The notes under the pieces are model-generated. The model did not search any database. It was not told where the DNA came from and saw only the letters and a program-made list of their open reading frames with translations. A stretch of 5,327 bases of DNA from Tannerella sp. (lineage in GTDB: Bacteria > Bacteroidota > Bacteroidia > Bacteroidales > Tannerellaceae), in assembly GCA_031290635.1 (NCBI GenBank), contig JAITNE010000154.1:1-5327 (forward strand). Reading direction: 5' to 3'. The translations under genes and the position numbers were made by a program. This document shows, piece by piece, positions 1 to 5,327 of the stretch; within the stretch, counting starts at the first letter, position 1, and each line of letters starts with the position of its first letter.

Positions 1-774
1 CGGGATGTATATCGCCCATCACATGCCGATTATACTTATCAGATGCGATACGGCATACGCGATCCGCGAGGCGGTGGGCGCAGTTCGGCGCGTGAGACCA
101 TTACCCGTTGCGTTGCAGGAGCTATAGCCAAGCTGGCGTTACGGCAGAAAGGCGTCATAATCAACGCCTACACATCGCAGGTAGGAAGCATACAACTTGC
201 AGGCTCATATAAGGATTACGACCTGAGTCTGACGGAAACGAACGCTGTGCGCTGCCCCGACCCGACTAAAGCTGCCGAGATGGAAGCCTTGATAATGCAC
301 GTCAAAGGCGAAGGAGATACTGTCGGCGGCGTTATCACCTGCGTTATTCGAGGCGTACCGTTGGGTATAGGCGAGCCGGTGTTCGGCAAACTGCACGCTG
401 CTCTTGGCGCTGCAATGCTTAGTATTAATGCAGCAAAAGGCTTTGATTATGGCGACGGCTTCGACGCGCCGTTATATAGAGGTTCTGAGCATAACGATGA
501 GTTCTTTGACGACGGAGGCCATATCAGTACGCGCACTAACTATTCCGGCGGCATACAGGGCGGTATTACCAACGGACAGGACATCTATTTTCGGGTAGCG
601 TTCAAGGCTGTAGCCACCCTGCTGCGCGAACAAAACACAGTAGATAGCGCCGGCAACGAGACCGTACTCAAAGCGTGCGGACGCCATGACGCCTGCGTTC
701 TTCCACGCGCCGTTCCCGTCGTCGAAGCTATGGCCGCCGTCACTATACTCGACTATATATTAATGAAGAGTTAA
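1..774 (+). CDS. aroC: Chorismate synthase, C-terminal part (5' end outside window)
   Basis: Last enzyme of the shikimate pathway: it converts 5-enolpyruvylshikimate-3-phosphate to chorismate, using reduced FMN, in the cytoplasm. The reading frame is open from base 1 through a TAA at 772-774 (257 codons visible). The ATG at 43 is internal, because the residues before it (RPSHADYTY, including the family's conserved His at fragment residue 8) are already chorismate synthase. Family signatures visible: [16 protein letters not shown] (residues 18-33), the GEGDTVGG stretch (104-111), [12 protein letters not shown] (125-136), [10 protein letters not shown] (179-188) and the C-terminal [18 protein letters not shown] (227-244). 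The usual RHDPC/RSDPC reads RHDAC here, which still fits the family. Full-length members have about 350-360 residues, so roughly 100 N-terminal residues are missing. The end is intact. The amidase gene follows after 7 nt, suggesting cotranscription. Confidence 0.97.
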   Translation, partial: RDVYRPSHADYTYQMRYGIRDPRGGGRSSARETITRCVAGAIAKLALRQKGVIINAYTSQVGSIQLAGSYKDYDLSLTETNAVRCPDPTKAAEMEALIMHVKGEGDTVGGVITCVIRGVPLGIGEPVFGKLHAALGAAMLSINAAKGFDYGDGFDAPLYRGSEHNDEFFDDGGHISTRTNYSGGIQGGITNGQDIYFRVAFKAVATLLREQNTVDSAGNETVLKACGRHDACVLPRAVPVVEAMAAVTILDYILMKS

Positions 775-781
775 ACAAAAG

Positions 782-1924
782 ATGAAACGATACATACACG
801 CAATAATTATTTTGTTTGCGATCTTGATGCAAATGCAAGCTCGTAATACGTTTTGTATCGTTATCGATCCCGGTCATGGAGGCAAAGATCCGGGCTGCGT
901 AGGTTCAATTTCGAAAGAAAAAGACGTCAACCTCTCTGTCTCGCTCAAGATAGGACAGTTGATAGAAAAGCATCATCCTGAAGTGAGGGTGGTCTATACC
1001 CGTAAGACTGATGTGTTTATCCCTTTGGATGAACGTGCGCAGATAGCTAACAAGCAAAAAGCCGACCTCTTTATTTCTATTCACACTAACGCAGCCAAGC
1101 GCGGAGGTGCGTCAGGCACAGAGACATACACTCTGGGATTGGCTAATTCGGAAGAGAATTTAAGTGTAGCTATGCGTGAAAACTCTGTTATATTGATGGA
1201 AGACGACTATCTACAGAAGTATGAAGGCTTCGATCCTAAATCTACGGAATCGTATATTATTTTCGAGTATATGCAAAGTAAGTATTTGGAACAGAGTGTG
1301 TTGCTTGCTTCCGAGATACAGCAACATTTTGTTTCGACTAATCGAGTTAACAGAGGGGTGCGTCAAGCGGGCTTTCTTGTGTTGCGTAAGACGAGTATGC
1401 CTGCCGTATTAGTCGAACTCGGCTTTATATCTAACAAGGACGAAGAACGTTATCTGGCGTCGGATATTGGACAGAACGCTCTCGCAAAGTCGATATTCGT
1501 TGCGTTTTCAGATTTCAAAAGCAATTATGACCGCAAGCTCGGAACATCAACAGAATCAATGGAATCACCACAATCAACGGAATCGCCGGAATCTGAATCG
1601 CCAGAAACGTCAACTCCAGCAACAGAAACGGCAACGATGACAACGCCATCATCAACCCCTCAATCAAAAAAGACTTCGGCTGTCGAAGCTCCCATAGTGT
1701 ACAAAGTACAAATACTTATCTCCGACAAGGTATTATCTCCTAATGACAAGCGTTTTAAGGGTTATGGCGAGATCTCATATTACGAAGATAAAGGAGTGTA
1801 TAAATACACTTATGGCGAGACTACCGACCAACAAAAGATAACTACGATGTACCGCAAGGCGGTGAACGATTTTAAAGACGCGTTCATCATCCGCATGAAG
1901 GATGGTAAACGCATAAACAACTAA
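782..1924 (+). CDS. Secreted N-acetylmuramoyl-L-alanine amidase (Amidase_3) with SPOR-like C-terminus
   Basis: Zinc peptidoglycan hydrolase that cuts the amide bond between N-acetylmuramic acid and L-alanine; in Gram-negatives it acts in the periplasm, often in daughter-cell separation. Residues 1-20 look like a signal peptide: KR start, hydrophobic IIILFAIL core, MQA before the likely cut. The Amidase_3 domain spans about 24-245. Expected zinc ligands are His32 (DPGHGG), Glu46 (SKEKDVNL) and His101 (SIHTNA), with catalytic Glu212 (VELGFISN); all are present, so it should be active. Residues about 255-300 form a Ser/Thr/Glu/Pro-rich linker. Residues about 305-376 (VYKVQILIS ... FKGYGEISYY ... 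YKYTYG ... DAFIIRMKDGKRI) resemble the SPOR-like tail common on Bacteroidota envelope proteins, which may bind denuded glycan; this assignment is by pattern only. The ATG is chosen because it gives the signal peptide and lies 7 nt after aroC. The gene ends with three consecutive in-frame TAA codons (1922-1930). Confidence 0.95.
   Translation: MKRYIHAIIILFAILMQMQARNTFCIVIDPGHGGKDPGCVGSISKEKDVNLSVSLKIGQLIEKHHPEVRVVYTRKTDVFIPLDERAQIANKQKADLFISIHTNAAKRGGASGTETYTLGLANSEENLSVAMRENSVILMEDDYLQKYEGFDPKSTESYIIFEYMQSKYLEQSVLLASEIQQHFVSTNRVNRGVRQAGFLVLRKTSMPAVLVELGFISNKDEERYLASDIGQNALAKSIFVAFSDFKSNYDRKLGTSTESMESPQSTESPESESPETSTPATETATMTTPSSTPQSKKTSAVEAPIVYKVQILISDKVLSPNDKRFKGYGEISYYEDKGVYKYTYGETTDQQKITTMYRKAVNDFKDAFIIRMKDGKRINN
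1544..1681 (+). repeat. Low-complexity Ser/Thr/Glu/Pro linker coding repeat
   Basis: This part of the amidase gene encodes residues about 255-300, composed almost only of S, T, E, P and A with a few M, Q and K. At DNA level it contains imperfect short repeats of the GAATC(A/G)CC type (around 1560-1605), then CAAC/ACAA-rich triplets. It separates the catalytic domain from the SPOR-like tail and should be a flexible, acidic, unstructured tether. Such stretches often vary in length between strains through replication slippage; that is expectation, not something seen here. Confidence 0.7.
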
Positions 1925-1935
1925 TAATAAAAGAG

Positions 1936-2820
1936 ATGAAGAAGAAATTTACGAATGAAGCAAAGATAGGCTTAGTAACGGTTTTGAGTTTGACGCTCTT
2001 GTATATAGGCGTAAATTATATGAAGGGCATCAATCTCTTCAAACCGGCTAATTACTACTATGTTACGTGCACTAATGCACGCGACATAAGCGTTTCGAGT
2101 CCTGTTTATGTTGACGGGTTCAAGGTAGGCTTAGTGCGTAACCTTGAGTACGACTACTCGACGGTAGGCAAGATAACGCTTGAAATCAGGCTTGACAAGG
2201 GCATGAAGGTCAATAAGGGCAGTTACATTTTTATAGAATCGACTTTCCTTAGCGGCGCTGAGCTGCATATCATACTCAATCAATACGTTACCGAGTATTT
2301 CAAGCCCGGCGATACTCTCGAAGGGCGACTCAAAGGCGACATGATGGTAGCGGTCGAGGAGAATATATTGCCGCAGGTAACTTCTATGCTGCCTAAAATT
2401 GATTCGATACTGATAGGTTTGCAGGCCTTATTGAGCAATCCCGCGCTTCAGCAGTCGCTTGATAACATACAGAGTACGACGAAGCAACTCGAAGCCTCGT
2501 CCGTACAACTCAACAGCCTCTTACGCAAGGATATACCGGAGATTACGGGCAACCTCAAGATGGCGACCTCGAACCTTTCGGACTTCAGCATCTCCCTGCG
2601 TCAGCTTGATTTGCAGCCGAGCATCAGCGGCCTGAACTCAGCGCTCGACAACATCAACCTTATGACTCAGCGCCTCAATTCACGCGATAATTCCTTAGGT
2701 TTGTTGCTTAACGACTCGACGCTCTACAACTCGCTTAACCGCACCTTTGAGGAGGCTTCGGGATTAGTTATTGATATTCGTCAACACCCGAAACGATATG
2801 TCAATTTTTCGCTCTTCTGA
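1936..2820 (+). CDS. MCE-domain (MlaD-type) membrane-anchored lipid-transport protein
   Basis: Probable substrate-binding component of an Mla/MCE lipid transporter, anchored in the inner membrane with its body in the periplasm; characterised homologues form hexameric rings that move phospholipids between the membranes. Residues 1-9 are basic (MKKKFTNEAK), followed by one transmembrane helix at about 11-28. One MCE domain follows at about 38-114, with the typical SSPVYVDGFKVGLVRNLEY core and a hydrophobic strand near FLSGAELHIIL. Residues about 140-285 are predicted helical, with Q/L/N/S-rich heptad-like stretches (SLDNIQSTTKQLEASSVQLNS) that in this family form a coiled-coil barrel. The end, HPKRYVNFSLF, is a familiar ending for Bacteroidota members. 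At 294 aa the protein is of normal length. It starts 11 nt after the amidase stop, so it is probably in the same operon. The permease and ATPase partners (MlaE, MlaF) are not in the window. Confidence 0.93.
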   Translation: MKKKFTNEAKIGLVTVLSLTLLYIGVNYMKGINLFKPANYYYVTCTNARDISVSSPVYVDGFKVGLVRNLEYDYSTVGKITLEIRLDKGMKVNKGSYIFIESTFLSGAELHIILNQYVTEYFKPGDTLEGRLKGDMMVAVEENILPQVTSMLPKIDSILIGLQALLSNPALQQSLDNIQSTTKQLEASSVQLNSLLRKDIPEITGNLKMATSNLSDFSISLRQLDLQPSISGLNSALDNINLMTQRLNSRDNSLGLLLNDSTLYNSLNRTFEEASGLVIDIRQHPKRYVNFSLF

Positions 2821-2862
2821 TGTCTATAAGAAAATTTTTCAATCACGCAAGCGAAAAAACGA

Positions 2863-2881
2863 ATTTAGATTCAGTCTAAAT
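2863..2881. repeat. Short AT-rich inverted repeat after the MCE gene
   Basis: The 7-bp arms ATTTAGA and TCTAAAT surround a 5-nt loop, 43 bases past the MCE stop codon. It could form a weak hairpin. On the + strand no T-run follows it (an A-run does), so it is a poor intrinsic terminator for the upstream operon. Read on the - strand, the hairpin is followed by TCGTTTTTT, but no - strand gene is present that would need it. Function unknown. Confidence 0.35.
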
Positions 2882-3128
2882 ATGAAAAAAAAATTTATGA
2901 CGCGAAAGTAAAATCGTAAACATCTGATTATGGGAATTTTTTAGGGTCGGAAGCGGAATATTTTGACCCGTTTAAGCCAAAAACAAGGCTGTTATTTAAA
3001 CCTCTTATTTCAAGCCCTAAGCGACAAAGTGAACATCTGTAAGTTATATGATTATCAATATTTTATTCGCAAAGCCTTGAATAAAAAACAGATATTGAAT
3101 TTCCAAAATTTCGAAAAAAAATCAGAGC

Positions 3129-3157
3129 TTTTTATATGAAAATTATTGCGAACTTTG
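3129..3157 (+). promoter_or_regulatory. Probable dnaA promoter (Bacteroidota type)
   Basis: GAACTTTG at 3150-3157, followed by CAGC, differs only at the first base from the Bacteroidota -7 box TAnnTTTG. The -33 element (consensus TTTG) is weak: the T-run at 3129-3133 lies about 17 nt upstream. A-tracts at 3083-3088 and 3114-3121 could act as an UP-like element. Transcription would start near 3163-3166, giving a leader of about 55 nt before the dnaA ATG at 3219. The resemblance to the stronger promoter at 4641-4671 supports the call. Confidence 0.5.
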
Positions 3158-3218
3158 CAGCGTGAAAGTTCAACAAAACAGAACCGGAACGTAAACAGAA
3201 AATTTAGTTACTAACTTT

Positions 3219-4628
3219 ATGCAGACAGATACAAAAAAGATGTGGGACGACTGCTTGTCGGTTATCCGTGATATAGTTCCCAAAGCCGCATTTGAGCAAT
3301 GGTTTGAACCTATAATCCCCCTATCGTACGAAGACCATCGGCTTACCATTCAGGTGCCGAGTCAGTTCTTTTACGAGTATTTGGAGGGGAAGTACGTCAA
3401 TGTCATCAAGATGACCTTGAATCGCGTTGTAGGCGAGAATACCATCCTTAAATATAGAGTGATGATGAACGGTCAGAACCGTAAGTCGAACGGTAGCGCC
3501 GTAACATATAAAGGGGAAGAACCGAAGACCGAGCCGAATCATACACCTAACAAGATAGATCCATCGAAGGCTCCGGGCCCTTTCGCTGTTGCGGCACAAG
3601 ATATTGATTCTCAACTTAATCCGCGATATAATTTCTCTAACTTTTATGAAGGCGAGAGCAACAAGCTCGTGCGTGCGGTTTCCGAAAAGATTGCCATAGA
3701 GCCGGGTAAGACGGCGTTCAATCCCTTGTTTATCTACGGTCCTTCGGGGGTTGGCAAGACCCATATTTGTCATGCTATAGGATTGAAAGTAAAAGAATTA
3801 TATCCCAACAAGCGAGTATTGTATATCTCATCTAACCTCTTCCGGCTGCAATACACCAATGCTGTCCTCAAGAACATGCAAAACGAGTTTCTGTCGTTCT
3901 ATCAAAGCCTTGACGTCCTGATAGTTGACGACATACATGAATTGATAGGAATGAACAAGACGCAGGAGATATTCTTTCATATATTCAACAACCTCCATCA
4001 ATTAGGCAAGCAATTGATACTCACATGCGACCGTGCGCCGGTTGACCTGCAAGGCCTGGAAGAGCGGCTTATCTCGCGCCTCAAGTGGGGCATGACTGCA
4101 TGTATTGACCGTCCCGAATTAGAGTTGAAGAAGATAATTCTGCGCAACAAGATAGAAATCGAAGGCGTGGAATTACCTGACGACGTTTTCGATCTTGTAG
4201 CCGAGAGCGCTACTGATAATGTGCGCGACTTGGAGGGGATACTCGTTTCCTTGATGGCTCACTCTGTGATCTCTAACAAAGAGATAGATCTGGATCTTGC
4301 AAAGCATGTGATTAGCCAAAGCATTCGTTTAGAGCGCAAACAACTGACAATAAAACATATACAGGAAACGGTATGCAGCTATTTACACATAGACGAAGCG
4401 CTTCTTCAAACCCTTTCGCGTAAGCGTGAGATAGTTCTGGCTCGTCAGTTGACTATGTATTTCGCGAAGAGATATACCGACGCCTCGTTCTCGCATATAG
4501 GTAAGGTTGTCGGCAACAAAGATCATGCTACAGTCCACTATTCATGGAACTTGGTAAAGCAACAGATAGAAATCGACAAGAAATGCCGCGCGATGGTATC
4601 TGCTATTGATGCATGTCTGAAAAAATAA
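3219..4628 (+). CDS. dnaA: Chromosomal replication initiator protein DnaA
   Basis: AAA+ ATPase that binds DnaA boxes, melts oriC and loads the replicative helicase; it also acts as a transcription factor. All four domains are present: domain I about 1-83 (MWDDCLSVIRDIVPKAAFEQWFEPI, helicase/partner contacts), a short variable linker about 84-130, AAA+ domain about 131-350, and DNA-binding domain about 375-469. Visible motifs: Walker A GPSGVGKT (174-181, Lys180), Walker B LIVDDIHEL (Asp237/Asp238), sensor I LILTCDRAP (266-274), arginine-finger region RLISRLKWGM (Arg287), sensor II NVRDLEG (Arg336), and the helix-turn-helix signature ending in GNKDHATV (432-439). Relative to E. coli GGRDHTTV the DNA-reading loop has Lys for Arg and Ala for Thr. 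The ATG at 3219 is supported by an in-frame TAA at 3192-3194 with no other ATG between, and by a normal N-terminus. The length (469 aa) is typical. dnaN does not follow. Confidence 0.98.
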   Translation: MQTDTKKMWDDCLSVIRDIVPKAAFEQWFEPIIPLSYEDHRLTIQVPSQFFYEYLEGKYVNVIKMTLNRVVGENTILKYRVMMNGQNRKSNGSAVTYKGEEPKTEPNHTPNKIDPSKAPGPFAVAAQDIDSQLNPRYNFSNFYEGESNKLVRAVSEKIAIEPGKTAFNPLFIYGPSGVGKTHICHAIGLKVKELYPNKRVLYISSNLFRLQYTNAVLKNMQNEFLSFYQSLDVLIVDDIHELIGMNKTQEIFFHIFNNLHQLGKQLILTCDRAPVDLQGLEERLISRLKWGMTACIDRPELELKKIILRNKIEIEGVELPDDVFDLVAESATDNVRDLEGILVSLMAHSVISNKEIDLDLAKHVISQSIRLERKQLTIKHIQETVCSYLHIDEALLQTLSRKREIVLARQLTMYFAKRYTDASFSHIGKVVGNKDHATVHYSWNLVKQQIEIDKKCRAMVSAIDACLKK

Positions 4629-4640
4629 TCAAGCGCCGAA

Positions 4641-4671
4641 TTTGGTATGCAGGAAAATTTATGTACCTTTG
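4641..4671 (+). promoter_or_regulatory. Bacteroidota sigma-ABfr promoter for the gene at 4714
   Basis: A TTTG -33 box (4641-4644) lies 19 nt from a perfect TAnnTTTG -7 box, TACCTTTG (4664-4671), followed by CGGC. This matches the known Bacteroides consensus in both boxes and in spacing. The start of transcription is expected around 4677-4680, leaving an AT-rich leader of about 35 nt and no Shine-Dalgarno sequence before the ATG at 4714, as is usual in this phylum. It begins only 12 bases after the dnaA stop, so the downstream gene has its own promoter. Confidence 0.8.
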
Positions 4672-4713
4672 CGGCTTATTATTTATAATATTTACAATTA
4701 AAACTTTTGAATT

Positions 4714-5226
4714 ATGGCATTAGATAATCTAATTTCTGTAAATTTCACCGCCGAAGAGCTGTCGATTATCGATAAAGCATTAGCGGACATTACGAGTGTT
4801 CTCAATGGTAAAGCCGTCAATCTGACGCCGAAACAACGGCAACAGCATGGACGCTTAGCCTACGAAATGGAAGTATGGGTCGATAAGACATACTCCTACA
4901 TGCAGCAGGATCCGCAGTTAGTACCGCTTTTCATTGACATGGCGGAGCATACGGCAGACCTGACGGCTCACCGTGCGCTTAGCCCGCGTATCGACCGCTT
5001 GTCAGGCTTGCTTCAATCCATGAAGGATACCAACTTGCTGCTTGGTTCGGACATCATGCTTAACTCGCATGCTTATTACCGCAGCCTGCGCGAAGCCGCC
5101 AAAGCGAACGCCATCGGCGCATCTTCCAAGTATGCCGATCTGAAGCGTCAATTCCCTGGTCCCGGCAAAAAATCTTCATCTGTAGAAGAAGCAATATCCG
5201 ACGAAACGACTTCTGAAATACAATAA
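4714..5226 (+). CDS. Conserved-type hypothetical protein, soluble and mostly helical
   Basis: 170 residues of unknown function. It has no signal peptide, no transmembrane segment and no cysteine or metal-binding cluster, so it is probably cytoplasmic. The sequence looks helical nearly throughout: FTAEELSIIDKALADITSVL (11-30), the region 38-67 ending in YSYMQQDPQLVP, 71-105 with LSPRIDRLSGLLQSM, and LLLGSDIMLNSHAYYRSLREAAK (108-130), then KYADLKRQFPGPG (139-151). The last 17 residues are Ser/Glu/Thr-rich and probably disordered. The overall pattern, including a '...YADLKRQFPG' ending after a 'NLLLGSD...YYRSLREAAK' helix, resembles small hypothetical proteins I associate with Bacteroidota; I cannot name a domain family. 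Codon use resembles its neighbours and the well-formed promoter at 4641-4671 implies real expression. It lies 85 bp after dnaA, but its separate promoter means linkage to replication is not shown. Confidence 0.85.
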   Translation: MALDNLISVNFTAEELSIIDKALADITSVLNGKAVNLTPKQRQQHGRLAYEMEVWVDKTYSYMQQDPQLVPLFIDMAEHTADLTAHRALSPRIDRLSGLLQSMKDTNLLLGSDIMLNSHAYYRSLREAAKANAIGASSKYADLKRQFPGPGKKSSSVEEAISDETTSEIQ

Positions 5227-5263
5227 AGGTATTCCGGAAATGGCTTGAATGTATTTTGGAAAT

Positions 5264-5292
5264 GCAATGACGGTATCCCGCTCCGTCATTGC
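5264..5292. repeat. Perfect 10-bp inverted repeat (stem-loop 1)
   Basis: GCAATGACGG (5264-5273) pairs perfectly with CCGTCATTGC (5283-5292) around the 9-nt loop TATCCCGCT, 37 bases after the stop of the preceding gene. The stem is G+C-balanced and stable enough to matter, but no T-run follows on either strand (A-rich TTTTGGAAAT lies 5' of it), so it is only a possible terminator. The arm CCGTCATTGCGCGGAG resembles the 'CGTCATTGCGAGGAGC' type of palindromic intergenic repeats common in bacterial genomes; that likeness is from memory and untested. Confidence 0.65.
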
Positions 5293-5300
5293 GCGGAGAA

Positions 5301-5323
5301 CTCGTTCGAGGTGTTTGAACGGG
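5301..5323. repeat. Second inverted repeat (stem-loop 2)
   Basis: CTCGTTC (5301-5307) can pair with GAACGGG (5317-5323): six Watson-Crick pairs and one G-T pair around a 9-nt loop. It lies 8 bases after stem-loop 1, and both loops are 9 nt. An alternative 5-bp stem, CTCCG (5281-5285) with CGGAG (5294-5298), would compete with stem-loop 1. The structure may continue beyond the window edge. Confidence 0.4.
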
Positions 5324-5327
5324 CTGC

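Larger units (their letters stand above)
2821..3218. other. 398-bp AT-rich intergenic region upstream of dnaA
   Basis: No credible gene lies here: the ATG-started frames are about 10 codons or fewer (for example at 2882, 3048 and 3136). By my count 120 of 398 bases are G or C (about 30%), clearly lower than the flanking genes. Homopolymer A/T tracts occur at 2854-2859, 2885-2893, 2937-2942, 3083-3088, 3114-3121 and 3129-3133. Weak dyads: ATTTAGA/TCTAAAT (2863-2881), GGGTC/GACCC (2944-2948 with 2965-2969) and AGCC/GGCT (2975-2978 with 2987-2990). No exact DnaA box (TTATCCACA) is present on either strand. The closest is TTATTCGCA at 3063-3071, one mismatch from TTATNCACA. The likely function is dnaA regulation plus the end of the preceding operon. 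Confidence 0.75.

Noticed and set aside
205..687. Open frames of 63-71 codons on both strands inside the chorismate synthase gene
   Set aside because: Shadow frames of a clearly coding, conserved gene; no recognisable protein features.
1221..1412. 63-codon + strand frame inside the amidase gene
   Set aside because: It overlaps the conserved Amidase_3 domain in another frame; Cys/Leu/Arg-rich product without motifs.
2882..2911. Tiny frame MKKKFMTRK resembling the first residues of the MCE protein (MKKKFTNEAK)
   Set aside because: Nine codons, in an A-rich stretch where such similarity arises by chance; no promoter or following structure to suggest a leader peptide.
2919..3055. AACATCTG and TGATTAT each occurring twice (2919-2931 and 3032-3055)
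   Set aside because: Eight- and seven-base matches in AT-rich DNA with different spacing; not distinguishable from chance.
3321..3773. 150-codon open frame on the - strand inside dnaA
   Set aside because: It is antisense to the highly conserved domain I to Walker A part of DnaA. Its product is rich in Arg/Ile/Leu without recognisable motifs, and it has no promoter-like sequence of its own.
4380..4396. TTTACACA in dnaA as a DnaA box
   Set aside because: Two mismatches from TTATNCACA, isolated and inside conserved coding sequence.
5304..5327. GTTCGAGG-like sequence as a tRNA T-arm
   Set aside because: No acceptor, D or anticodon arm can be drawn around it; better explained by the second stem-loop.

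Overview
The window looks like a conserved housekeeping segment of a Bacteroidota chromosome, most likely order Bacteroidales. Three things point there. The proteins read like Bacteroidales versions of chorismate synthase, the Amidase_3 cell-wall amidase, the MCE/MlaD-type protein and DnaA. The genes lack Shine-Dalgarno sequences and have A-rich leaders. At least one intergenic region carries a textbook Bacteroidota sigma-ABfr promoter (TTTG, 19 nt, TAnnTTTG). All genes are on the + strand. Species cannot be determined from this sequence alone.

Left block (1-2820): three tightly packed genes. They are the 3' part of aroC (chorismate synthase; the 5' end lies outside the window), a secreted zinc N-acetylmuramoyl-L-alanine amidase with an S/T/E/P-rich linker and a C-terminal SPOR-like domain, and a membrane-anchored MCE (MlaD-type) lipid-transport protein. 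The spacers are 7 and 11 nt, so they are probably one transcription unit. The last two genes both concern the cell envelope (peptidoglycan hydrolysis and lipid traffic).

Middle (2821-3218): a 398-bp AT-rich gap (about 30% G+C) with no credible gene. It holds a weak AT hairpin, several A/T tracts and, near its right end, a probable dnaA promoter. There is no clear cluster of DnaA boxes, so an oriC cannot be claimed here.

Right block (3219-5327): an intact dnaA (469 codons), an 85-bp spacer with a near-perfect Bacteroidota promoter, and a 170-codon gene for a soluble, mostly helical protein of unknown function. The final 100 bases hold two consecutive stem-loops with 9-nt loops that lack a U-tract. 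They look more like a palindromic intergenic repeat or structured RNA than a classical terminator. dnaA is not followed by dnaN or recF.

I found no mobile element, CRISPR array, tRNA, rRNA or defence system. The window is mostly ordinary core genome. The points deserving a second look are the dnaA upstream region, the uncharacterised gene downstream of dnaA, and the double hairpin at the right edge.
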